The position numbers and the translations under genes were made by a program. A stretch of DNA of 44,766 nucleotides, from NCBI GenBank assembly GCA_017651425.1, contig JAGCCZ010000041.1, positions 1 to 44,766 of the forward strand, given 5' to 3'. Below, piece by piece: positions 15,317-22,558 of this stretch (position 1 is its first letter; each line of letters begins with the position of its first letter). The notes under the pieces are model-generated. The model was given only the letters and a program-made list of their open reading frames with translations, did not search any database and had not been told where the DNA came from. Source of the stretch: Bacteroidales bacterium (GTDB lineage: Bacteria; Bacteroidota; Bacteroidia; Bacteroidales; WCHB1-69).

Positions 15317-15982
15317 ATGAATATGGATAAAGCTCAAATCAGAGAAACCATTGCAAAAAGAGTCGCCAAGGAATTGAAAGACGGCGACGTTGTCAACTTG
15401 GGTATCGGCTTGCCCACGATGGTGCCGAACTATCTGCCCAGTGACGTCCACGTGATTCTGCAAACCGAGAACGGTATGTTGGGTATGGGTCCCACGCCCG
15501 CTGAAGGCGAGGAAGACCCCAACCTCATCAATTCCGGCGGCGGCTTCATCACCGCACAGCCCGGCGCCGTCTCCTTCAGCTCCGCCGACTCCTTCTGTAT
15601 GGTCAGAGGCGGTCACGTCGATAAGACCATCCTCGGCGCTATGCAAGTGGCCGAGAACGGCGACATCGCCAACTGGATGGTCCCCGGCAAACTGGTCGCC
15701 GGTATGGGCGGCGCTATGGACCTGATGCAGGCCAAGACTGTCATCGTGGCAATGGAGCACACCCAGAAGGGCAACCCCAAGATCCTGCACTCCTGCAACC
15801 TGCCGCTGACCGCCAAGAACGCCGTCAGCCTCATCGTCACCGAGATGGGTGTCATCAAGGTCACCAAGGAGGGTCTTGTTCTCACAGAGATCAACCCTGA
15901 GTTCACCGTTGACGATGTGAAGGCCGCCACCGAGGCCACCCTCATCATCTCCCCGGACCTCAAACCGATGCAACTTGATTAG
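15317..15982 (+). CDS. atoA: CoA-transferase subunit B (acetoacetate/butyrate type)
   Basis: 221 residues, full length for the B (beta) subunit of family I CoA transferases. The catalytic Glu motif is present as TE51NG in LQTENGMLGMGP, with the GGG stretch (SGGGFITAQPGA) and GGHVDKTILGAMQV after it. The enzyme moves CoA between acetate or butyrate and acetoacetyl-CoA; it is a late step of lysine-to-butyrate fermentation and of general butyrate metabolism. The A subunit (atoD) normally sits next to it, but no A-subunit gene is anywhere in the window: upstream is relic 3 and the nuclease, downstream bcd. The partner must be elsewhere or lost. The gene symbol is by family; other short-chain 3-oxoacid transferases (ScoB) look alike. 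A 7-nt array starts inside the stop codon. Confidence 0.85.
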   Translation: MNMDKAQIRETIAKRVAKELKDGDVVNLGIGLPTMVPNYLPSDVHVILQTENGMLGMGPTPAEGEEDPNLINSGGGFITAQPGAVSFSSADSFCMVRGGHVDKTILGAMQVAENGDIANWMVPGKLVAGMGGAMDLMQAKTVIVAMEHTQKGNPKILHSCNLPLTAKNAVSLIVTEMGVIKVTKEGLVLTEINPEFTVDDVKAATEATLIISPDLKPMQLD

Positions 15983-16045
15983 TGATGAGTTTTAAGTGAT
16001 CAGTGATGATTTTCAAGTGATCAGTGATTAGTGATCAGTGATCAG
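15981..16045. repeat. 7-nt tandem array, GTGATCA type
   Basis: GTGAT occurs at 15982, 15996, 16003, 16017, 16024, 16031 and 16038; all spacings are 7 or 14. The array begins within the atoA stop codon, and each such unit carries TGA in the gene's direction. It is the reverse complement of the kamA-side array at 3443-3474. Confidence 0.85.
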
Positions 16046-16080
16046 AAATATTAGGTAACATTTCCCTCTTTGGTCATTTT

Positions 16081-16108
16081 ACTGTTCACTGCTCACTGTT
16101 CACTGCTC
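16081..16108. repeat. 7-nt tandem array, ACTGTTC/ACTGCTC type
   Basis: Four perfect units alternate ACTGTTC, ACTGCTC, ACTGTTC, ACTGCTC, 40 bp before the bcd ATG. Unlike the others, it is not next to a stop codon, and TGA appears only when it is read on the minus strand. Confidence 0.8.
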
Positions 16109-16147
16109 ACTATCTACAATAAACAGTAAACGAATAAACACACAACA

Positions 16148-17287
16148 ATGGATTTTAGCTTAAACAAAAGAGAAGAACTTTTCTTGCAGATGATTCGCGA
16201 GTTCGCTGAGAACGAGATCAAGCCGTTGGCAGCTGAAGTTGACGAACAGGAACGCTTCCCGATGGAGTCCGTGGAGAAGATGGCCAAGATCGGCATCATG
16301 GGCATCCCCATCCCCGTGGAATACGGCGGTCAGGGCGGCACCAACCAGATGTACATCATGGCGGTTGAGGAGCTCTCCCGCGTGTGCGCCACCACCGGCG
16401 TGATCGTGTCTGCACATACCTCCCTCTGTATGAACCCGATTTTGGAGTTCGGCACGGAGGAACAGAAACAGAAATACCTGCCCAAGCTTGCCTCCGGCGA
16501 GTGGATCGGCGCTTTCGGTCTGACTGAGCCCAACGCCGGCACTGATGCCGCCATGCAGCAGACCACCGCTGTCCTCGACGGCGAGGAGTGGGTGCTCAAC
16601 GGCAGCAAGATTTTCATCACCAACGCCGGCTACGCCCACGTCTATGTGATTATGGCCATGACCGACAAGTCGCTCGGCACCAAGGGCATCAGCGCCTTCA
16701 TCGTGGAGAAGGACACCCCGGGATTCTCCATCGGCAAGAAGGAGAAGAAATTGGGTATCCGCGGCTCCGCCACTTGCGAGCTGATTTTCGAAAACTGCCG
16801 CATTCCCAAAGCCAACCTTCTGGGCGAGCTCGGCAAGGGCTTCAAGATCGCTATGATGACGCTCGACGGCGGCCGTATCGGCATCGCCTCCCAGGCCCTC
16901 GGCATCGCCCAGGGCGCTATGGATGTGACCGTCAAATACACCAAGGAGCGCAAGCAGTTCGGCAAGGCCATCAGCGCCTTCCAGAACACGCAGTTCCAAA
17001 TGGCCAACCTCGAGACCCGCGTGCAGGCTGCCCGCCTGCTCGTGCGTCAGGCCGCCTACAAGAAGGACATGCACCTTCCGTATTCCGTGGATGCCGCCAT
17101 GGCCAAGCTGTTCGCAGCCGAGACCGCCATGGAGGTGACCACCAAGTGCCTCCAGTTCCACGGCGGCTATGGCTACACCCGCGAATATGAAATCGAAAGA
17201 ATGATGCGCGATGCTAAGATCACTGAGATCTACGAAGGCACCTCCGAGGTGCAACGCATGGTCATCGCCGGCAAGTTGTTCAAATAA
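16148..17287 (+). CDS. bcd: Short-chain acyl-CoA dehydrogenase (butyryl-CoA dehydrogenase)
   Basis: 379 residues, the usual length. The acyl-CoA dehydrogenase blocks are all there: GAFGLTEPNAGTDA (FAD/substrate loop), GSKIFITNAGYA, TLDGGRIGIASQALGIAQGA, YTKERKQFGKAI, and the C-terminal IYEGTSEVQRMVIAGKLF with E363 as the catalytic base of the short-chain class. It reduces crotonyl-CoA to butyryl-CoA in the cytoplasm, taking electrons through EtfAB. The etfB and etfA genes follow with gaps of 18 and 15 bp, so this is a Bcd-Etf operon. In anaerobes such complexes often bifurcate electrons from NADH to ferredoxin; the sequence fits but does not prove it. Confidence 0.9.
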   Translation: MDFSLNKREELFLQMIREFAENEIKPLAAEVDEQERFPMESVEKMAKIGIMGIPIPVEYGGQGGTNQMYIMAVEELSRVCATTGVIVSAHTSLCMNPILEFGTEEQKQKYLPKLASGEWIGAFGLTEPNAGTDAAMQQTTAVLDGEEWVLNGSKIFITNAGYAHVYVIMAMTDKSLGTKGISAFIVEKDTPGFSIGKKEKKLGIRGSATCELIFENCRIPKANLLGELGKGFKIAMMTLDGGRIGIASQALGIAQGAMDVTVKYTKERKQFGKAISAFQNTQFQMANLETRVQAARLLVRQAAYKKDMHLPYSVDAAMAKLFAAETAMEVTTKCLQFHGGYGYTREYEIERMMRDAKITEIYEGTSEVQRMVIAGKLFK

Positions 17288-17305
17288 TTCAAGAAAATTA
17301 CTGCT

Positions 17306-18085
17306 ATGAAAATTATAGTTTGCATAAAACAAGTTCCGAACACGAACGTAATCAAAATCAACCCGGTGACGGGAACCCTGATTCGCGACGGTGTGCCCTC
17401 CATCATGAACCCTGACGACAAGGGTGGCCTTGAGATGGCCCTTCGCCTGAAAGACCAGCTTGGCGCGCATGTGACCGTCATCACGATGGGTCCCCCGCAA
17501 GCCGACGCCATCTGCCGCGAGGCCTTCGCCATGGGCGCCGACCGCGCCATCATCCTCAGCGACCGCCGCTTCGCGGGTGCTGACACCTTGGCTACCTCCT
17601 ACGCCCTCGCCGGCGCACTCAAGACTCTCGACTACGACCTCATCATCTGCGGCCGCCAGGCTATCGACGGCGACACCGCCCAGGTGCCCGTCTCCCTGGC
17701 CCAGCACCTCGACCTGCCCCAAGTGACCTACGTCACCGACCTCAAGGTTGACGGCATGCTCTGCACCGTGACCAAAGAGACGGAGGAAGGTCACCAGATC
17801 CTCGAAGTGGAGGCTCCCTGCGTGCTCACCGTCCTGGCCACCGCCAACCAGCCCCGCTACATGAGTGTCAAGGGCATCATGGAAGCCTTTGACCGCGAAG
17901 TGGAAGTCTGGAACGCCGACCAGATCGACGTGGACCAGTCCCGCCTCGGCCTTTCCGGCTCCCCTACGCGCGTGAAGAAGTCCTTCACCAAGCCGCAGAA
18001 AACCGCCGGTCAGGTTTACGAAGTCGATGCCGAAGAGGCCGTCGAACTCATTGTCAGCAAATTGAAAGAAAAATTCATCATCTAA
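17306..18085 (+). CDS. etfB: Electron transfer flavoprotein beta subunit
   Basis: 259 residues. It opens MKIIVCIKQVPNT and has the EtfB nucleotide-binding segments GADTLATSYALA (about 91-102) and ICGRQAIDGDTAQV (114-127), the latter typical of clostridial and Bacteroidetes EtfB of the Bcd-linked, possibly bifurcating, group. The CIVLEA-like segment of classical EtfB is present as LEVEAPCVLTVLATANQPRYMS. Together with EtfA it carries electrons to or from the acyl-CoA dehydrogenase encoded just upstream. The gene lies 18 bp after bcd and 15 bp before etfA. Confidence 0.92.
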   Translation: MKIIVCIKQVPNTNVIKINPVTGTLIRDGVPSIMNPDDKGGLEMALRLKDQLGAHVTVITMGPPQADAICREAFAMGADRAIILSDRRFAGADTLATSYALAGALKTLDYDLIICGRQAIDGDTAQVPVSLAQHLDLPQVTYVTDLKVDGMLCTVTKETEEGHQILEVEAPCVLTVLATANQPRYMSVKGIMEAFDREVEVWNADQIDVDQSRLGLSGSPTRVKKSFTKPQKTAGQVYEVDAEEAVELIVSKLKEKFII

Positions 18086-18100
18086 AAGAACGATCGCACT

Positions 18101-19108
18101 ATGGAAAAATCTGATTATAAAAACATATTTGTATTTGCAGAACAGCGCGAGGGCGTCGTTCAAAACGTGGCGTTGGAATTGTTAGGCAAGGCCCATGAGC
18201 TGGCTGGCGTCCTGAAAGAGAAGGTCGTCGCTATCCTGGCTGGCCAAGGAATCCGTAACCAGGCCCAGATGCTCATCGAATACGGCGCCGACGAGGTGAT
18301 CTGCATCGACGAGCCCGAACTGAAGGACTACCTGACCGAGCAATACGCCCAAGCCATCCATCAGGTGGTGATGAAATACAACCCCAGCATCCTGATGATT
18401 GGGGCCACCACTATCGGCCGCGACCTGGCCCCGCGCCTGGCCTGCCATCTCAACACCGGCCTCACCGCCGACTGCACCCGCCTGGAAATTTCCGAGGAGG
18501 GTGAGCTGATGATGACCCGTCCCGCCTTCGGCGGCAACCTGATGGCCACCATCATGTGTACCAACCACCGCCCCCAGATGAGCACCGTGCGTCCGGGCGT
18601 CATGCAGCGTATCAGCCGCGACGCTTCCCGCAAGGGTGAAATCATCGACTTCAAGCCAGCCTTCGACGCCTCCAAGTTCAAGGTGCGCCTCATTGAGAAC
18701 GTGAAGGATGACAAGGGCAAGCTGGACATCACCGAGGCTAAGATCCTGGTCTCCGGTGGTCGTGGCGTGGGTTGCAAGGAAGGTTTCGACAAGCTGCACT
18801 GCCTGGCGGAGACATTCCCCAACGGTGAAGTCGCCTCATCCCGCGCCATGGTTGACGCCGGTATCATGGACCACGACCGTCAGGTGGGCCAGACGGGCAA
18901 GACCGTCCGCCCCGACCTTTACCTGGCCTTGGGTATCTCCGGTGCCATCCAGCATCTGGCCGGCATGGAGGAATCTGACCTCATCATTGCCGTCAACAAA
19001 GACAAATTTGCGCCCATCTTCGGCGTGGCCGACCTCGGCATTGTGTGCGACCTCAACAAGGTGGTGCCCCTGCTGACCGCGCGTCTCGCCAAGGAAATCA
19101 AGAAGTAA
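18101..19108 (+). CDS. etfA: Electron transfer flavoprotein alpha subunit
   Basis: 335 residues. The C-terminal FAD domain has all expected contacts: [16 protein letters not shown]248 [15 protein letters not shown] (261-269), GISGAIQH (278-285) and [10 protein letters not shown]. The N-terminal domain has [26 protein letters not shown]. It forms a heterodimer with EtfB and holds FAD. The stop codon overlaps the ATG of the following lolD-like gene (TAATG), so the two may be translationally coupled, although their functions are unrelated. Confidence 0.92.
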   Translation: MEKSDYKNIFVFAEQREGVVQNVALELLGKAHELAGVLKEKVVAILAGQGIRNQAQMLIEYGADEVICIDEPELKDYLTEQYAQAIHQVVMKYNPSILMIGATTIGRDLAPRLACHLNTGLTADCTRLEISEEGELMMTRPAFGGNLMATIMCTNHRPQMSTVRPGVMQRISRDASRKGEIIDFKPAFDASKFKVRLIENVKDDKGKLDITEAKILVSGGRGVGCKEGFDKLHCLAETFPNGEVASSRAMVDAGIMDHDRQVGQTGKTVRPDLYLALGISGAIQHLAGMEESDLIIAVNKDKFAPIFGVADLGIVCDLNKVVPLLTARLAKEIKK

Positions 19109-19761
19109 TGATCGAGATTCGCGGCGTCGAAAAGAGCTATGGTGCCCTGCAAGTGCTGCGTGGCATCAACCTCACGATCGAGAACTCCAAGGTGGTCACG
19201 ATTGTCGGCCCTTCCGGGGCCGGCAAGTCCACCTTGTTGCATCTCATAGGCACGCTCGACCGTCCCGACAAGGGAGAGATCGTCATCGACGGCGCGCATT
19301 TAGGCAAGCTTGGAGACGACCAGCTGTCGGAGTTCCGCAACCGCCATATCGGCTTCGTCTATCAGTTCCACCATCTGCTGCCGGAGTTCACGGCGGCGGA
19401 AAATGTGGCTCTGCCAGCCATGATTGCGGGAAAGGGTAGGAAAGAGGCGTTGGTGCGGGCTCACGAGCTGCTTGACTTCCTGAAGCTCAAGGAGCGCGCC
19501 GAGCACAAGCCCTCTCAGCTCTCCGGCGGCGAGCAGCAGCGCGTGGCTGTGGCCCGCGCCCTGATGAACAACCCGGAACTCATCCTCGCCGACGAGCCCT
19601 CCGGCAACCTCGACACCGACAATGCCAAGAAACTCCACCAGCTCTTCTTCGACCTTCGCGACCAGTTTCACCAGACCTTTATCATAGTCACCCATAACGA
19701 AGAACTTGCCACCCTCTCCGATCGTAAAATCATTCTGAAGGATGGCCAAGTGCAATCATAA
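19108..19761 (+). CDS. lolD: LolD/MacB-type ABC transporter ATPase
   Basis: 217 residues from the ATG at 19108, which overlaps the etfA stop; an earlier in-frame start would lie inside etfA. Walker [10 protein letters not shown] (34-42), Q-loop near [11 protein letters not shown], signature LSGGEQQR (138-145), Walker [13 protein letters not shown] (158-169, E163) and the His switch VTHN are all intact. The [14 protein letters not shown] stretch is characteristic of LolD, the ATPase of the lipoprotein-releasing complex, but MacB/FtsE-type ATPases are close relatives. No LolC/E permease is adjacent. The next gene encodes a lipoprotein, a natural Lol client, but this is only suggestive. Confidence 0.82.
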   Translation: MIEIRGVEKSYGALQVLRGINLTIENSKVVTIVGPSGAGKSTLLHLIGTLDRPDKGEIVIDGAHLGKLGDDQLSEFRNRHIGFVYQFHHLLPEFTAAENVALPAMIAGKGRKEALVRAHELLDFLKLKERAEHKPSQLSGGEQQRVAVARALMNNPELILADEPSGNLDTDNAKKLHQLFFDLRDQFHQTFIIVTHNEELATLSDRKIILKDGQVQS

Positions 19762-19780
19762 TCCTCAAAATTTTAGAAAG

Positions 19781-20371
19781 ATGAAAACTTTGAAGAAAAC
19801 CGCCATCGTTCTGATGGCTTGTGCCACCTTCTTGTTTGCAGGGTGTGCCGCTTTGACACAAATTGTGAACCTCGTGAACTGCAAGTTTAACTTGGCCAAC
19901 ATCACGGATGTGACGTGGGCTGGCATCAACCTCAGCAACATCCGCAGCGTCTCCGACCTCTCCATGTCTCATTTGCAGAAGGCCGCCACCGCCATCCTGA
20001 ACAAGGATTTTGCCATCTCCGCCAATGTCAATGTGAATGTCAAGAACGAGACCCAGAACATCGCCAAACTCTTCGCCTTTGACTATGATCTGTTGTTGGA
20101 CAGCTCCCCGATCGCTTCTGGACAGAACAAGAACCACACCTACACGATTCATCCGAACTCAACGCTGAAGGTGCCGGTGCCCATCAAGGCTGATCTGATC
20201 AGCATCTTCAAAAACGGACAGGTGGGCGATGTGGTCAACTTTGCCAGGAATCTCACCGATTACGGCAATGGCAAGGAATCCAATGTTAAAGTCCGTCTTA
20301 CCCCGTATGCAGGCACCAGCGAAAACAGCATCAAGTTGCCGACCATTACGTTGAACAAGACTTTCCAGTAG
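19781..20371 (+). CDS. Lipoprotein with LEA14/WHy-like domain
   Basis: 196 residues from the ATG at 19781, chosen because it gives a lipoprotein signal peptide ending FLFAGC. A longer frame from 19742 overlaps lolD and has no benefit. After the lipidated Cys, the sequence (CKFNLANITDVTWAGINLS, then ANVNVNVKNET, FAFDYDLLLDSSPIASG, IHPNSTLKVPVPIKAD) resembles the LEA type 2/WHy fold, a small beta-sandwich seen in stress-related lipoproteins. This is a resemblance, not a firm match. It is probably periplasmic or inner-leaflet outer-membrane. It follows lolD by 19 bp and is probably co-transcribed. Confidence 0.7.
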   Translation: MKTLKKTAIVLMACATFLFAGCAALTQIVNLVNCKFNLANITDVTWAGINLSNIRSVSDLSMSHLQKAATAILNKDFAISANVNVNVKNETQNIAKLFAFDYDLLLDSSPIASGQNKNHTYTIHPNSTLKVPVPIKADLISIFKNGQVGDVVNFARNLTDYGNGKESNVKVRLTPYAGTSENSIKLPTITLNKTFQ

Positions 20372-20433
20372 AGTTTTTTTAAGAAATCATCAACCATTTT
20401 CATTAATTAGTAATCAAATCTCATTTTTGCAAT

Positions 20434-20922
20434 ATGATTCAGAGAATCCAGTCTCTTTTTTTGCTCGTGGCAGCCATCATACCAATCGTGCTGCTTTTCA
20501 TTCCCATCGGATTTGTGAATACCCAAGACAGTCAGTATGTCTTCAACTCTCTTGTCCTGAAATATAACTACCCGGAAGGACATGCTGTGATACGGCTATA
20601 TTATGTGGCGCTTTGCCTCGTCTTATGTGCAGGCCTGTCCGCATGGGCACTGTTTTCTTACAAGAACAGAATCCGGCAAATGCGCATTGTCTCTATCACC
20701 ATGATTGTCTATCTGATCACCTTGATGTTGATGTTGTGGGTTTGCCCGGATGTCATCTTCAAGAAATATTTTGCTGTCAATCAGACGAACTATGAGTTCC
20801 AGTTTGCGCACAAGGTGTTGTTGGTGGTACTGATTGCCATCGAGGCTCTTTGTCTGTACATGGCCAACAAGTTCATCAAGAAGGACGAGGCGTTGGTGCA
20901 TGCGGCAGACCGGCTCAGATAA
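20434..20922 (+). CDS. DUF4293 family membrane protein
   Basis: 162 residues, four predicted membrane helices (about 8-26, 54-75, 86-106, 124-145). The opening MIQRIQSLFLLVAAI is typical of the Bacteroidetes-specific DUF4293 family, whose function is unknown. The basic C-terminus (KFIKKDEALVHAADRLR) should be cytoplasmic. It sits between the lipoprotein (62-bp gap) and ybaK (77-bp gap) on the same strand. Confidence 0.8.
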   Translation: MIQRIQSLFLLVAAIIPIVLLFIPIGFVNTQDSQYVFNSLVLKYNYPEGHAVIRLYYVALCLVLCAGLSAWALFSYKNRIRQMRIVSITMIVYLITLMLMLWVCPDVIFKKYFAVNQTNYEFQFAHKVLLVVLIAIEALCLYMANKFIKKDEALVHAADRLR

Positions 20923-20999
20923 ATCTCCGCTGAAACTTGTCGAATAGCCAGGAATGTGTCGCAAAGAGAGGTGCAGACCTGGCTTTTTTTGAGAATAAA

Positions 21000-21461
21000 A
21001 TGGAAAAAACGAATGTGATGCGTGTCTTGACCCAGCAGGGCATCCCTTTTACTCCGCATGAGTATGACAACACTATGACGGACGGGGAGACCATTGCTCG
21101 TCTTTTGGGCGAGGATCCGATGCGGGTCTTCAAGACCCTTGTCACAGTGGGCAACGATGGCGGTCACTATGTTTTTGTGATTCCGGTTTGTGCGACTCTT
21201 GACCTGAAGAAGGCTGCCAAGGCTGCCGGGGTGAAGAGCATCCAGATGATCAAGCAGAAGGAACTGTTGCCCTTGACGGGTTACATCCACGGCGGCTGTT
21301 CGCCCGTGGGAATGAAGAAGCCGTTTCCGACCTTCATCGAGGAGAGCGCCACCCTGTATGATACCATCTGTTGCAGTGCCGGCAAGGTGGGCTTCCAAGT
21401 GGAACTTTCCCCCATGCGGCTGGCCGCTTTGGTGGGCGCCCAGTTTGCCGACCTCGTTTGA
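21000..21461 (+). CDS. ybaK: YbaK/EbsC-type Cys-tRNA(Pro) deacylase
   Basis: 153 residues from the ATG at 21000; an in-frame TTG at 20937 would only add an unlikely tail. YbaK-domain features: MRVFK45TLV with the lysine essential in this family, VCATLDLKKAAKAAGVKS, and GGCSPVGMKKPFPTF (the GxxSPxG loop). The enzyme hydrolyses Cys mischarged on tRNA-Pro in the cytoplasm. Length and motifs are normal. Confidence 0.87.
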   Translation: MEKTNVMRVLTQQGIPFTPHEYDNTMTDGETIARLLGEDPMRVFKTLVTVGNDGGHYVFVIPVCATLDLKKAAKAAGVKSIQMIKQKELLPLTGYIHGGCSPVGMKKPFPTFIEESATLYDTICCSAGKVGFQVELSPMRLAALVGAQFADLV

Positions 21462-21490
21462 CCACCTATTAGAAACAATTTGAACCCATC

Positions 21491-22525
21491 ATGGAAGATA
21501 ACCTGACCTCAAAATCAGCGCCTCAATTGGGCAAGTACGACCTGATTGCAGAGCTGGCCAAACTTTTTCCGGTGGAAAACGCCTCGACGGTGATCGGTGT
21601 CGGTGACGATGCCGCAGTCATTGACCCCACGGAGGAGAATGTCGTCTCCACCTCGCGCGTTTTCTTGGAAAACGTCCATTTCGACCTCACATACGTGCCC
21701 TTGTGCCATCTCGGCTACAAGGTGGTCACGGTGGCCATTTCCGACCTGTTGGGCATGAATGCCGTGCCCACGCAACTGTCGGTCAACATCTGCATCTCCA
21801 ACCGCTTTGACCTGAAGGCGGTGCAGGAGCTGCTGGATGGCATGCGGGCCTGCTGCGAGACCGCGCATGTGGATGTTGTAGGCTTGGACGTCTCCACCTC
21901 CCGCAAGGACCTGGTGATTGCCGTCACGGCCTTGGGTGAGTGCGAGCCGGCGCGCCTGGTTACGCGCGGCGGCGCCAAGGAGAACGAGCTTGTCTGTGTC
22001 TCCGGCGACTTTGCTGCCGCCTACACGGGCTTGCTGTTGCTGGAACGTGAGAAGAAGGTGTTCGAGGCCAACCCCACCGTGCAACCCGACTTTACGGGCA
22101 AGGACTACCTGCTGCGCAGGCAGCTCAAGCCCGAGCCGCGCTTGGACATCGTGGAGGCCCTGCGCCGCGAAGATGTACTGCCTACCGCCATGGCCAACGT
22201 GTCCGACGGCATCGCCGCCGCCGTGATGCAGATCTGCCGTGCCTCCCGTTGCGGATGCGACATCTTTGAAGAGAAACTCCCCATGACAGAGCTCACTTTC
22301 TTGACGCTGAAGGACTTGGATATTGTACACACGGTGGCCGCCCTCAACGGCGGTGACGACTATGAGCTGATGTTCACCATAAAACAGTCGGATTTCGAGA
22401 AGATCAAGAAGGTTGACAATGTCTCCATTATTGGATATGTCAAAGAGGAATCTGCTGGATGCCATATTGTGACAGGTGACAACCACCATGTTGAGCTCAA
22501 GGCTCAGGGATTCGCCAATTCGTGA
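21491..22525 (+). CDS. thiL: Thiamine-monophosphate kinase-like protein, metal site altered
   Basis: 344 residues with the overall PurM/ThiL layout. GVGDDAAV (36-43), ENVHFDLTYVPLCHLGYK, ISDLLGMNAVP (83-93), VSDG (237-240) and NGGDDYELMF are present. ThiL phosphorylates thiamine phosphate to the diphosphate using several Mg-binding aspartates. Three otherwise conserved sites differ: the Asp of the TTD-LLLEGVHF block is R56 (STSRVFLENVHF); the GGDT motif reads GLDV (131-134); and the second Asp of SDGLSSD is A244. Either the enzyme has an unusual metal site or it no longer makes thiamine diphosphate. ORF length and frame are intact, with ispG 33 bp downstream. No other thi genes are nearby. 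The family call is firm; the activity is uncertain. Confidence 0.75.
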   Translation: MEDNLTSKSAPQLGKYDLIAELAKLFPVENASTVIGVGDDAAVIDPTEENVVSTSRVFLENVHFDLTYVPLCHLGYKVVTVAISDLLGMNAVPTQLSVNICISNRFDLKAVQELLDGMRACCETAHVDVVGLDVSTSRKDLVIAVTALGECEPARLVTRGGAKENELVCVSGDFAAAYTGLLLLEREKKVFEANPTVQPDFTGKDYLLRRQLKPEPRLDIVEALRREDVLPTAMANVSDGIAAAVMQICRASRCGCDIFEEKLPMTELTFLTLKDLDIVHTVAALNGGDDYELMFTIKQSDFEKIKKVDNVSIIGYVKEESAGCHIVTGDNHHVELKAQGFANS

Positions 22526-22558
22526 TAATCTCATTTTCCATAAAACAGAACGGGTCGT

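Noticed and set aside
15981..16108. Possible CRISPR array
   Set aside because: Units are 7 nt with no 25-40 nt repeats or spacers, and no cas genes are present.
21462..21490. TPP riboswitch before thiL
   Set aside because: The gap to ybaK is only 29 bp, with no room for the structure.
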